A DNA stretch of 64,000 nt, from positions 1,364,001-1,428,000 of the forward strand of contig JAFCIZ010000008.1 of NCBI GenBank assembly GCA_017871115.1. The letters run 5' to 3'. This document shows, in pieces, positions 45,935-56,814 of this stretch (positions are counted from its first letter, which is position 1; every line of letters starts with the position of its first letter). The stretch is from Cunninghamella blakesleeana (taxonomy: Eukaryota > Mucoromycota > Mucoromycetes > Mucorales > Cunninghamellaceae). The notes under the pieces are model-generated. The model made no database searches and was not told the origin of the DNA. It saw only the letters and a list, made by a program, of their open reading frames with translations. A program made the position numbers and the translations under genes.

Positions 45935-46167
45935 CTTGGAAGAATGAGTGAAAAAAAAAAAAAAACTATTTTTTTTTTTGAATAACTATTTTGTAAATTT
46001 TTTTTAAACCGGAGCACAAAAAAATCTTGTATATTTTTTTAAAAAAAGCCTATGCAATACTTTTTCTACACTTTTTATGATTTTTTATTTCCTTATTTGC
46101 TACTTGGAATAGCTTTGCAAGTATCATTTATTTTTACTCACCTGTTTATAACATATTTATTTAAATA
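45935..46167. promoter_or_regulatory. Shared divergent promoter region
   Basis: 233 bp between the start codons of the B-box/DUF2009 gene (-) and the ankyrin gene (+). It is rich in A and T runs. It must contain both start sites, so the pair may be co-regulated (inference). Confidence 0.6.
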
Positions 46168-47308
46168 ATGTCTATAATTCAACAAGTATTGATGTTAGGT
46201 GTAAAAAATATCAATGAAATTGAATCCCTTTTCAAAACATTATCACCGACTGAGGATCAACTAAATGTTATGGATGGACATGGTGACACTTTAGCCCATT
46301 TTGCTGCTCGTTCTCGTTCATTACCGTTATTAAAAATCTTGCATAAATATCATGCAAACATGGAAGCTATCAATGAACATGGTAATCACGTATTACTATA
46401 CCATTTTGTTTACTGCTTTTTTCAATGTTCTAAATATAAAAACCACTTTTCTTATTTATTAGGTCGCCGTCCAATTCATGAGGCTATTGATAATTTAGAA
46501 TGTGTCACGTATTTAGTAGAAGATTGTAAGGTTGATTGTAATGCTTTAAAACGCGGGGATTGGACTCCAGTTATGATAGCAGCATTAAAAGGCGATCTGT
46601 CTATTGTTCAATATCTTGTAAATCATGGCGCCTATTTATATTTATCTACAAAAGACGGAAGAACACCTCTACATATAGCTATACAAGAAGGTATAATATA
46701 ATCATAATACTTATTACTATTGCCTTCAACTACTAAAAAGTTTTATCTTTATAATTGAAGGCCATGTTGAATTATCAAAATATTTAATATCATGTTATCC
46801 ACAAAATACATTCGTGAAAACGAAACTTGGTAGATTACCCATTCAAATGGCTGCAGTCTTAAAAGACAGTCAAAAGCACAAAGGTGAAATACTAACACGC
46901 TTTATACTAAATAGCTTGACATCAAAAGAACAGCAAACAAAAATGGTTACACACAGTGATGCTTCTGGAAGAACTGTATTAGAAGATGCTGTTGTAGCCA
47001 ACCAAACAGAATTAATACCATGGTTATTAGCATTTGGAGCAAATCCTCTTCACCACGATAATATAGGTAGAAATTGTTGGCATCATGCTGCAATGGTTGG
47101 CCATATAGAAATGTTAATTCAACTAGAAATGAATCATGTGTTGGGCTGGGATGAACCTGATAATTGGGATCAATGGACTCCTCTAATGTATTCTGTAAAA
47201 GATGGTCATAAATCTGCTGTTATGTATTTTTTAAAAATGGGAGCTGATGTCCTAAAAAAAGATAGGTTAAACCGAACAGCAAAAGATATAGGTAAATATG
47301 ATACGCTG

Positions 47309-47344
<36 letters not shown>

Positions 47345-47431
47345 CTTTGGTTATTTAATTAAATAATGTTATTTGTTTATTTATTAGCATACCTCTGGAA
47401 ATATAATGATATTATTAATTTATTGGAATGA
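46168..47431 (+). CDS. Ankyrin-repeat protein (338 aa)
   Basis: Four exons (46168-46381, 46463-46690, 46761-47291, 47388-47431) give 338 residues. About seven ankyrin repeats are visible, e.g. DGHGDTLAHFAARSRSLPLL, GRRPIHEAIDNLECVTYLVE, GDWTPVMIAALKGDLSIVQY, DGRTPLHIAIQEGHVELSKY and QWTPLMYSVKDGHKSAVMYF. No other domain is present; the protein ends AYLWKYNDIINLLE. It is probably a protein-interaction module. The TA repeat in the last intron (47311-47341) lengthens the apparent frame of exon 3 if the intron is missed. The function is not assignable from ankyrins alone. Confidence 0.88.
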
Positions 47432-47936
47432 ACAAATATATTTGATCGTACGGCATTTGTCTGGATATTATTCTTAACATGTTCTTTTTTCTGGTTTACT
47501 TCTCAAAATATTAGCTAATTTTTTATTAATAAAATATAACAAAAATAAAAATATAAGACAAGGTAATAAGAATTTTTTTGAATGCAAAAAAAAAAAAAAA
47601 AAATAGCACCATTAACCGTAAGAAATATTAATATAGACTGATAAAATCACTAGTAAAAAATATGGAAAATGAAAATTAACAATAATAATATTTGCTTTTA
47701 TGATCATAAAAAAAAGCAAAGATTTAAAGTTAAAGTTAACAAGTCATCTGCAGAAAAAAAAACAAAAGAGAATCTGGGGTATAAACGTGTGTGGGGTTAT
47801 TGAAGTTTCCATATCTAACATATGAAAGTCGTCTGACCTCCCCAATTTATTTATGCATTATTAAAATTGAAACACTTTTTTTTGTTTTGTTCTATTTTTT
47901 TTTCTTGTACCTGTAATAATAATATTAATAGCAAAA
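47432..47936. other. Intergenic region upstream of the hydrolase gene
   Basis: A and T runs with a more complex patch at 47770-47855 containing GTGTGTGGGGTTATTG and GACCTCCCCAATT. G4/C4 cores such as these resemble stress-response elements, but this is weak. Confidence 0.35.
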
Positions 47937-49597
47937 ATGAATCGAAATTTTGTAGTAACTTGTAAAATTGAAAACTGTTGTCAAAAAAAGAAGAAACATA
48001 TTACCTTATTACCAATGATGCCTGCTGAACCTTCTCAAGAAATTCAATCAGTAGCTGTTAGTGAAAACAGGCTGATCGTTGCTACAAAATTGCCATTAAA
48101 ACAAGAGTTAAGTAATGTAGTATTAACATCACCAATAGCATTACGTCAATTTTGTAACGATGTATGGAGACACATAACTTATGAGCCAAAAAAACCAAGC
48201 TGGAATCTTCAGACTACAGTAGTACTAGGGTTTTTACAAGCTTTTAGAGATCAAACATATACAAATAGCTTAGAGTTTTGGAGATTTATATTGGTTGCTC
48301 CTATTTTATTGACACCTATAACAAGTCGTATTGAAGATGCTTCTTTTATTATTTCCCCTCGCCCTTTAGAATGTATTGGTATATTACGTCAGTGTGATAT
48401 ACAAGAAAAAGGTGATCGTATTTTACAGGCGGAATGGATGTCTGGATTAACCTTATGGGAACACTGCAAAGAAAAGATTTGGCCAAGTGCTCCTACTTCT
48501 CTGTTATTATCTTCAAGAAAAAAAAAATCAACGGAGAAAATAGTTTTATATATACATGGAGGTGCTTACTGTGCCATGAGTGCCCAAACTCATCGAACGC
48601 TTACTCATAAAATAAGTAAGTCTACCGGGCGTAGAGTATTTGCCATTAATTATCGATTAGCTCCTGAAACACCTTTTCCTGGTGCACTTTATGACGCTGT
48701 TCAATCCTTTCTTTATTTAATTGATCCCCAAGAAAAATATTATTTCGACCCAAAATGTATTATGGTAATGGGGGATAGTGCTGGTAAGTTATAATTAATA
48801 CTATTATTAATACATTCATGCTAAAATATTTATTTATTTATTTATTTAGGTGGAGGACTTGCTCTCGCTATGTTATTATACTTACGTGATCACTCTTTAC
48901 CATTACCAGAAGGTGCATGTCTTTTATCGGTAATATTTTATTATAATCAAAATGTAAATTATACATCATCTAATTTTTTTTTTAACATTTAGCCATGGGT
49001 GGATTTAACCTTTTCATATCCAAGTTGGAACGATGCATCGTTATTTGATTATCTACCTAATAACCCCAATCAATTAATAATGAATCCACAAGAACTCTAC
49101 CTTGGACCCAATTTCTCAAAATCAATGCTACTCCATCCATACGTTTCACCGTTACATGCCGAAAACTTTGATTATTTGCCACCAATTATGATTCAATCAG
49201 GAGGCTGTGAATCGTTACGTGATGAAATTGACGCCTTACAAAAAAAGATCAGCCAATCAAAATCTACCTTTTTACACAATGAAGTTTATGATGTAATATA
49301 TACATATTTATATATATATATATATTTATTTATTCACTTCTTTCATTTTATTCGTTTTATATATTTCAATCATTTTATTATGGTATCTAGGATATGGTTC
49401 ATGTCTTTCAAGCATTTCCATTAGGTGAATCATCATCACAAGCTATAGAAAGCATTGGATGGTGGGCAAGAACCGGGGTTTCCATGATTTCAAAATACCA
49501 AGTTAAACATATTCCTTCACAAGATTTAACTTTATCTTCTCTTTTAAAAAATTCACCCGCATTATTAGGTCGTCGTCATCGTAGTATTCCCGGTTAA
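47937..49597 (+). CDS. Alpha/beta hydrolase, hormone-sensitive-lipase type
   Basis: Likely an esterase or lipase acting on short or steryl/acyl esters. Four exons (47937-48783, 48850-48929, 48993-49292, 49391-49597) give 477 residues. The oxyanion-hole motif of the HSL family, YIHGGAYCAMSAQTHR, lies near residue 205. The nucleophile elbow GDSAGGGLAL spans the first intron (Ser about residue 282). INYRLAPETPFPGALYDAV is the conserved family strand. The acid is probably the Asp of GGCESLRDEID and the histidine that of DMVHVFQAF. The N-terminal ~150 residues are family-unassigned. No signal peptide is evident, which suggests a cytosolic or lipid-droplet enzyme (inference). Confidence 0.88.
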
Positions 49598-50339
49598 AAA
49601 TTTATTAAATACACTAGTAGTATATATTTTGATTTTTTATTTTATTATATATATTAAATTGATATAAGTAGACATTCTTGTAAATACAGTTAAAAGAGTT
49701 TACTTTAATATTTTTTTTTAATATTATTTTATTTCAAAAATCAAGCTTCTTTTTAACCTTTCCCTCCTTCTTCCAATTAATAAAAAATCAACTATTTATT
49801 ATTGCTTAAACTATAATAATAGTTTTGCTTCTTTTAATAAACTTAACATATGAACTAGTGTATAAAAATACAATTATTTTTTAAAAAAAATAAAGAAAAC
49901 ATGAAAGTAAATAGAAAAACATCCAGGTCATTGATTTTAAGAAATTGTTACCGAATAATACATTTATATATATACTTGTGTGCATGTAGTTAAAAAAATC
50001 TTTATTAGCACTGTCAAAAAAAAAAAAAAATATGGAGCATTAAAAAAGGAATATACATCAGTTTATATAAAAATAAACCAAGAATAATATGGATGATCAA
50101 AGAAATATTTTGCTACCTTGCTCAATAAAAGATTACACATCTTTTTATTTATTTATTGACTTTCCTAATAAGACAATTTTAAATTCAATCTGCATTCATA
50201 AATGGTTTTTTATTGATATTTTACGTTTCATAATACTAATATTATTAAAAAACTAAAATCATTTTTGTTTATACAATTTTTCCATTTCATCACCAACCTC
50301 ACATCCACGATTGTACACTATCGACCTCACGCGTATTTT
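49598..50339. other. Intergenic region downstream of the hydrolase
   Basis: AT-rich with homopolymer runs. I see no gene, and no repeat before about 50340. Confidence 0.45.
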
Positions 50340-50770
50340 CCCCTTTTGTCTCTCAAAAAATTAAATTTTGTTTTAAATAAATTAAATTTTTTTCTTTCTC
50401 TTTTTGTTTTTCTTCTTTACTTTTCTTCCATTACTTTTTCAAATAGTTAAATACTATTTTTAAAATAAATATTCTATTTTATTTACTTATTCAATTTTAC
50501 TTATTACCCTTTATATAATAATAATAGCCCATCCTTATAACCTTAAAACCTATTTGAATATATATATATATTTTCTTTATTATCATCCCTTTATTTCAAG
50601 TTGTTCTACCTGTGAAACAGGAACTGGTGCTCACTAGAACTTTATTATATACTCCAAATATAACTTATGATCTGGCTAAACCTTCCATATTTAAACAAAA
50701 CACAGAAATAAATTTTATTTTATATTTTACAACTTATCCAATTTTTACTCCTCCTTTGTTATAATGGTCT
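50340..50770 (+). mobile_element. Degenerate LTR fragment of the Gypsy-2/3 family
   Basis: Resembles the R/U5 half of the Gypsy-2 and Gypsy-3 LTRs. It has a C/T-rich stretch near 50390-50430, then AACAGGAACTGGTGCTCACT (50617-50636) and ATTATATACTCCAAATATAAC, each found in the intact LTRs. It is diverged, and the left limit is approximate. 50771-51204 is AT-rich with no gene. Confidence 0.6.
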
Positions 50771-51204
50771 TTATAAATGCTTATCAATCTGGTGATATGG
50801 TATGGTTAAACTTACCATACCTAAATGACCCCAAAAATAATTTTTAAATATATTTATATATAAGTGTGCTTGCATATATAAATATATGCAGATATATAAA
50901 TTAACCTTATATTTTACTTATATTTTATCTAACTTATATTTACACCTTTATATATTATGATCTTTATAAACACCTAACAATCTGTGTTTAAATTCAGGTT
51001 TTTCTATATAAAAAGGAGCAAAATTTTTTACGATTTTTGAAAAATCAGTTAATAAAAACAGAAATACGTTAATAAAAAATACTTAATTCATACCAAATAC
51101 TTTTCTAATAAGTCTATTAACTCGCCTTTTTAGCTAAAGATTATATTTATTTTATATTAATATTGTTGATTACTATCCAATATTACTTCATATTATTTTA
51201 TTAT

Positions 51205-51955
51205 TGTTAGCAATAACGCTCTCTGATTTTTCTTTCCTTTTTTGGATTGGCTTTGTGCTACTGGTGCAAAAACACCAAGGTGCAAAAACACCAAGGTGCA
51301 AAAACACCAAGGTGCAAAAACACCAAAGGTGCAAAAACACCAAAGGTGCAAAAACACCAAAGGTACAAAAACACCAAGGTGCTTTTGTTCCTTACCCGAT
51401 CCTTATAAATTTTAATTTTTTTTTTTAAATATAAATAGAACCAATTTTTCTCTCTTTCTTTCTTTTAAATTGTCAAATTTTTATAATAAATTATTATCTA
51501 TTAAATAATTATTGAACTTGTCCACTTTATAAATCATATTTTATAATTTTAACTTATTTTACTTATAACTCATTCAAGTTACTGAATTTATCTATTTTTT
51601 ATAACAACCCATATTATTTTATTTTACATTTTTATATTTATTTACTTAAATATTTTTCAACCACTCAAATTTAAATTACTTTTTTTAAATTTTCTTATTA
51701 TATTTATTTTATATTGCGGTTACTGAAATCTCTCTTTAATCCTGCAATTATATTACACCTTTTAAAATTTTTATTTTTTTATTTCTTTATTTTTACTTTA
51801 TTTTATTTTATTTTTTTATTCCTTTATATTAAGTCGTTCTACTTATAAAACAGGAACTGGTGCTCACTGGAATTATATTATACATATCAAATATTACTTA
51901 TAATACTCATTCCTCATTTCAACAAAATAAATCTTAAACAAAAACCCACACAACA
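51205..51955 (+). repeat. Gypsy-2 5' LTR
   Basis: 751 bp from TGTTAGCAATAACG to ACACAACA. U3 contains the 7-unit tandem array. A TATA-like AAATATAAATAGAACC follows near 51427. An internal TGGTGCTCACTGG at 51858 duplicates the primer-binding motif found after the LTR. Confidence 0.85.
51263..51377 (+). repeat. Tandem array in Gypsy-2 5' LTR U3, 7 units
   Basis: Units of 16-17 bp, GGTGCAAAAACACCAA(A). Each unit contains the inverted pair GGTG/CACC. The array lies about 50 bp upstream of the TATA-like box, an enhancer-like position. Confidence 0.95.
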
Positions 51956-51959
51956 TATT

Positions 51960-51977
51960 TGGTGCTCACTGACGGGG
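51960..51977 (+). promoter_or_regulatory. Putative tRNA primer-binding site of Gypsy-2
   Basis: TGGTGCTCACTGACGGGG, four bases after the LTR end. It begins TGG as expected for pairing with a tRNA 3' CCA. Gypsy-3 has the same motif at 60511. The primer tRNA was not identified. Confidence 0.6.
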
Positions 51978-52081
51978 ATCTTTTCTACAAGCTTATACTT
52001 TCAATAACTACTGGGAAAGATATTCATTCTATATAAACTACTAAACAATAATCAAGCAAACTGAAAATAATTAATTATAGG

Positions 52082-53161
52082 ATGTCTTACGATTATACCG
52101 TGTTGGCTCAAAAACAACCATTCATGGACTTCAAACCTCAACTTATTCCTTTTTCTGGTGGTGAACGCGAAGACTTCCGTCACTTCAGACAAATTCTAGA
52201 AACATTCTTGGAACTCTCTAACAATACTACAGATAGTAGAAAACTTGCTATATTGAAGATACAAGTCAGAAAATCGGCTAAAACTTATTTGGATTCGCTC
52301 AAAGATCAATTTCAAGATAGTTTAACTTTTGATGTAGCGATGGATGCTTTAGAAGAAAAATTTGTAACTCCAGAACTACTTGAATCTTATAAGTTAATTC
52401 TTAATGATATGCGTCAAGGTACTGATGAACATCCACGTGATTTTTATTCTAGGTTACAAGAAGTTGCGCGATTAGCAAAAAAAGATGACAAAGACATTGT
52501 ATTGATGCGTTTTCGTTATGGATTATTACCTGCCATCAGTAAACATTGTATTGAACATGGTTCCATTACTGAACAACAATGGTTGAAGTATGCAGAATCA
52601 TGGTGGAATGCTAATAAGACTTATGGTATTACTCATAATTATTCTAGTACTGATGTACAATCGAACAATTATCCACTTGGAAATGTAAATTCTTTTACAA
52701 TGATGGATTCTAGTCAACGTGCCATGGATTCTAAATCGTCTATTCATTCTGATCCAGTTGTAACATTATTAGAACGCTTAGTTACTAATATGGAAACCAT
52801 GGAAAAGAAAATGAATGATAGAATGGAACAATTGAATCAATCGACTAAGAAACCTCTTAAAAATGATAACCTTACCAGTGATGATATTGTTAAAATAGTA
52901 CGAAATGAACTATCGAAATCTAATAGAAGTAATAACTATAATAATTACCATGGATCTCATAATTATGGACCATATAAAAATAACTATGGATCAAGACGTT
53001 ATAACAACCAACAATATAATCAAGATAATAATTATGATAATAATAATCATAATTATTTACCTAACCAACAACAACATCAACAACAATATTCACAACAACA
53101 AAATACTCAACAATTAAATAATCAACAACAATATAATCAACAAACTCAATCAAAAAACTAG
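52082..53161 (+). CDS. Gypsy-2 Gag
   Basis: 359 residues forming the particle shell. Residues ~10-190 look like a Ty3-type capsid region (FSGGEREDFRHFRQILETFL, HPRDFYSRLQEVARLA). A heptad-like stretch follows (LLERLVTNMETMEKKMNDRM). The C-terminus is an N/Q/Y-rich low-complexity tail (NNYGSRRYNNQQYNQDNN). No CCHC knuckle is present, so RNA binding would have to come from the basic/aromatic N/Q tail. The stop TAG directly follows A AAA AAC. Start ATG at 52082, the same MSYDYTVLAQKQP start as Gypsy-3. Confidence 0.92.
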   Translation: MSYDYTVLAQKQPFMDFKPQLIPFSGGEREDFRHFRQILETFLELSNNTTDSRKLAILKIQVRKSAKTYLDSLKDQFQDSLTFDVAMDALEEKFVTPELLESYKLILNDMRQGTDEHPRDFYSRLQEVARLAKKDDKDIVLMRFRYGLLPAISKHCIEHGSITEQQWLKYAESWWNANKTYGITHNYSSTDVQSNNYPLGNVNSFTMMDSSQRAMDSKSSIHSDPVVTLLERLVTNMETMEKKMNDRMEQLNQSTKKPLKNDNLTSDDIVKIVRNELSKSNRSNNYNNYHGSHNYGPYKNNYGSRRYNNQQYNQDNNYDNNNHNYLPNQQQHQQQYSQQQNTQQLNNQQQYNQQTQSKN

Positions 53162-53200
53162 ACAGGGCAATTGCATCTAATGGTCAATTGGCAGTCCCTG
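53152..53200 (+). promoter_or_regulatory. Predicted -1 ribosomal frameshift site (gag-pol, Gypsy-2)
   Basis: Slippery heptamer A AAA AAC (53152-53158, in the gag reading frame) followed at once by the gag TAG. The pol frame is -1 and open across this site. Downstream, CAGGG (53163) pairs with CCCTG (53196) and CAATTG (53168) with CAATTG (53185), around an 11-nt loop. Confidence 0.8.
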
Positions 53201-56200
53201 ATAACAAATCCATTAATAACAATAATAATAATAACAATATTAGCAATAATAATCACAATAACAACAATAACTTTTATAAAAATAATAAAAACAATACAAA
53301 AGACAATAATACAGAAAATAATCAACAAAATATGAATGCAATATTTGATCAACATGAATTATGGGATGAAAATGAATATACACATTATGATGATGAAGAT
53401 CTTTATGCAGCCAGATTAGACAAACCACCTGCAGTTATACCTTCATCTTCTAAGACTCCAAAAACAATCAACAAAGGAAAACAAAAATTAAATATAAATA
53501 ATACATCTAAATTAATTGAAGATATTACTGAACAACAGCTATCTCAACAAGACATGATTAATGATTATATTATGGATAATACTATTGAACCAGAAAATAA
53601 AACAAAACGTAAACGACAACCACCATCTCCAGTGCAAATAAACTATAACATAGTAGATGATGTTTTTAAACAAAAAGCTAATATTGATGTTGGAGATTTA
53701 ATTAAATCATCACATACTTTACGACGCCAATTATTAACTGCATGTAAACCTAAAAGAAAAGCAACAAAAATAAAAGATCAAACTGATACAACTGCAACAG
53801 ACATACCATTAAATACATTAACTAACACAGAACTTACTACAACAGCAGCTTATACAAGTTTAATTATTAATGATAAAAGAATAAGAGGATTAATTGATAG
53901 CGGTGCCTCGAAATCTTGCATGTCAAAATCAATGATGAAATTATTAGGTTTACAAATTGATGCTCCTTCTACTAATATCTTTATTTTAGGAAATGGTACA
54001 AAACAAGCAACACTTGGAACAATACATGATGTACAAATACAAGTAACACCTGACATTATAATACCTGTTAATATGGAAGTATTACCTAAATGTCCTGCTC
54101 ACTTGGTTTTAGGCAATAATTGGTTAAGTCATGCTCAAGCTCTTCTTAATTTTAGGACAAGTACTCTTAAAGTTTTGTATAAACATAAATCAGCTGAATT
54201 ACCAATTACATTTTTAAAAGAAACAGATAAGCCGTTAGTTACAATTAAATCAATTAATATTAAATATCATTCTGCAAACTCAACACAAGATAATACAACA
54301 AAGGATACTAACGAAATAGATAATAATTTTGATACAACAAATAGTGATCTTGAAACAACAACAGACACTGAAACTGATGATGATTGGGAACATGATGAAT
54401 ACTCTGATGAAGAAAATTATTATATGGAAGATGACGTTAGAATTAATATTGATCGTAATCAAAATGAAAATAGTTTAATTATATCTACTGGTATTCAAGG
54501 GATGACCATACCTCCTCATACAAATTGTCAATTCTATGTAAATCCTTCTATGCATACATCTGAACCTATACTTCTTACTCAAGATGATCAAAATGCTATT
54601 GCTAATCCAAACGAATTTACATTAAATTTAATTAATAGATCTGATAATGATATTGATTTACCACCTCATCATATAATTAGTGAATATTATAATTTAATGA
54701 ATAATGAATGTGTATTAGAAGCTGATGATCTGAAAGGTTATGATATAGTTGAATCACTTGACATGAATGGATTAACAGAAGAATTATTTAATATTGATAA
54801 TATGGATGATGATGAAACACTGGATGAATCTCTTAAAGAAAAACTACAACTTGGAAATATACCTGAAGATTATAAAATTAAATTTTGGAAACTAATAAAT
54901 CATTATCAAGATGTTTTTGACTGGAACAATGATAGAATGGGATGTACTACTATGATTGAACATGAAATAATTTTACAAGATAATACAGTACCCATTAGAC
55001 ATCGACCTTATCGTATGAGTCCAATGGAACAAGAATATTTAAAAAAGGAATTGGATCGACTATGTGAATTGGGAATAATTAAGCCTGCTAATACACCTTA
55101 TACTGCTCCTATTATATTAGTTAAGAAGAAAAATGGCGATTACAGAATGGTAGTAGACTATAGAAAATTAAATGCACAAACTAAAGTAGATGCTTACCCA
55201 TTACCTAGAATTGATGATCTTATTGATGAACTTGGTACTTCAAGTATATTTTCAGCTTTAGATCTTAGATCAGGATTTCACCAAGTACCTTTAAAAAATA
55301 ATAGTAAAGAATTAACTGGATTCGTCACAAAATTTGGCACCTATCAATATGAAATGCTACCAATGGGTTTAGTTAATAGTCCTGCAACATTCCAACGGTT
55401 AATAGATATATGTTTTAGATCAATGATTAATAGATGTCTAGTAGCCTATATAGATGATTTGAATGTACACTCAAAAAGTATAGAACAACACTTATTAGAT
55501 TTAGAAGAATTATTCAAATGTGCTCGTAAAGGTGGACTACTTTTTAATATAGAAAAATGTGTCTTCTTTAAAAATGAATTAAAATTCCTGGGATATATAA
55601 TAACGCAAGATGGAATAAAAACAGATCCAGCAAAAATAGAAAAAGTAAAAGATTTTCCTCAACCGACAACAGTTAAGCAAATCAGGGGATTTATTGGACT
55701 AGCTTCTTATTACAGACGATTCATACAAAATTTTGCAGCAATAGCAAGACCTTTACATGACGTAACAAAAACAAAAAATAAATCACCATGGACTGAAATA
55801 ACAACAAAATCATTTGAACTTTTAAAACAAAAACTAACAGAAGCACCGATTCTTAAAAGGGCTGATTTTAATAAATCATTTATAATTGTATGTGATGCAT
55901 CTATGGAAGGATTAGGCTGTGTACTCACACAATTGGATGATGACAATCAAGAACATCCAGTAGTATATGCAAGCCGAGGTTTAAAGCAAAGTGAACAAAA
56001 TTATAGTGCAACTAAACTAGAATGTCTGGCTCTCATATGGAGTTTACAAACTTTTAGACCATATCTTTTAGGAAAAAAGTTTACAGTCCTTTCTGATCAT
56101 TCTCCTTTACGATGGCTAATAAAAGCACCTAAACCTACTGGTATGGTGGCAAGATGGATTACTTACTTGGCTGATTATGATTTTGAAATACAGTATCGTA

Positions 56201-56250
56201 GTGGAAAAAAACAACAGTCTGCAGATTTTCTTTCAAGACTTGGGTATTAA
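53158..56250 (+). CDS. Gypsy-2 Pol: protease-reverse transcriptase-RNase H (no integrase)
   Basis: Probably made as a Gag-Pol fusion by -1 frameshifting. No ATG lies near the start of this frame. Rough residues counted from 53188: an N-rich linker 1-200; protease LIDSGASKSCMSK near 234; an acidic D/E/N-rich spacer ~370-430. The RT has PYTAPIILVKKKNGDYRMVV, LDLRSGFHQVPL and the catalytic AYIDDLNVHS near 752. RNase H includes VCDASMEGLGCVLTQ near 900, and the C-terminus reads SADFLSRLGY. In most Ty3/gypsy elements integrase follows in the same frame; here the frame closes right after RNase H. Confidence 0.92.
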   Translation, partial: LDRAIASNGQLAVPDNKSINNNNNNNNISNNNHNNNNNFYKNNKNNTKDNNTENNQQNMNAIFDQHELWDENEYTHYDDEDLYAARLDKPPAVIPSSSKTPKTINKGKQKLNINNTSKLIEDITEQQLSQQDMINDYIMDNTIEPENKTKRKRQPPSPVQINYNIVDDVFKQKANIDVGDLIKSSHTLRRQLLTACKPKRKATKIKDQTDTTATDIPLNTLTNTELTTTAAYTSLIINDKRIRGLIDSGASKSCMSKSMMKLLGLQIDAPSTNIFILGNGTKQATLGTIHDVQIQVTPDIIIPVNMEVLPKCPAHLVLGNNWLSHAQALLNFRTSTLKVLYKHKSAELPITFLKETDKPLVTIKSINIKYHSANSTQDNTTKDTNEIDNNFDTTNSDLETTTDTETDDDWEHDEYSDEENYYMEDDVRINIDRNQNENSLIISTGIQGMTIPPHTNCQFYVNPSMHTSEPILLTQDDQNAIANPNEFTLNLINRSDNDIDLPPHHIISEYYNLMNNECVLEADDLKGYDIVESLDMNGLTEELFNIDNMDDDETLDESLKEKLQLGNIPEDYKIKFWKLINHYQDVFDWNNDRMGCTTMIEHEIILQDNTVPIRHRPYRMSPMEQEYLKKELDRLCELGIIKPANTPYTAPIILVKKKNGDYRMVVDYRKLNAQTKVDAYPLPRIDDLIDELGTSSIFSALDLRSGFHQVPLKNNSKELTGFVTKFGTYQYEMLPMGLVNSPATFQRLIDICFRSMINRCLVAYIDDLNVHSKSIEQHLLDLEELFKCARKGGLLFNIEKCVFFKNELKFLGYIITQDGIKTDPAKIEKVKDFPQPTTVKQIRGFIGLASYYRRFIQNFAAIARPLHDVTKTKNKSPWTEITTKSFELLKQKLTEAPILKRADFNKSFIIVCDASMEGLGCVLTQLDDDNQEHPVVYASRGLKQSEQNYSATKLECLALIWSLQTFRPYLLGKKFTVLSDHSPLRWLIKAPKPTGMVARWITYLADYDFEIQYRSGKKQQSADFLSRLGY

Positions 56251-56814
56251 AAAAAAAAAAAAAAATATTTTAAAAAAAAAAAAAAAAGAATTATTATAAA
56301 AAATATTATTATTATACGTCCAAGGGAAATTGAAGACGATAAAAGCTAGACAAATATTAACATAACAATTTATTATATTACAATTATTATACAAAAGACA
56401 ACATTCTACAACAATTATTATTATTTCAACAACACATACAACAAAAAATTATATTTTACAATAGTTATTTTATTTATTTACAACATATATTTCATTTATT
56501 TACAACAATTATTTATATTACAACAAATCTTTTATAACAGTTATTTAACAAACAATTATTCCAACAACATCAATTTAAAAAAAAAAAAAAAAAAAACAGC
56601 ACAAAAAAAAAAAAAAATATATTTGTCCAAAGGTGATTGAAGACATTAAAAGCTATATCCAAACCAACAAAATACATAATTATTACAACATAAATAACAC
56701 TTATTAAATTATATTATTAAAATAACTTACAACAAAGCCTAAACAACAAATCTAACAACAATAATAAAAACAACAAATATATATAATTATACTTAAAAAA
56801 AAAAAAAAAAAAAA
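56251..56814 (+). other. Pol-integrase spacer with A tracts and a duplicated motif
   Basis: A-rich, essentially free of long frames. A motif GTCCAAGGGAAATTGAAGAC and its variant GTCCAAAGGTGATTGAAGAC occur at 56318 and 56625, each followed by TAAAAGCTA and each preceded by long A tracts. The spacer ends in 20 A (56795-56814) before the integrase ATG. Confidence 0.75.

Noticed and set aside
51263..51377. CRISPR-like array
   Set aside because: Units are contiguous with no unique spacers, and they lie in a retrotransposon LTR of a eukaryote.
53158..53190. Independent pol start at TTG 53188
   Set aside because: The frame is open back through the A AAA AAC site and no ATG is present, so frameshift fusion to Gag is a better explanation than TTG initiation.
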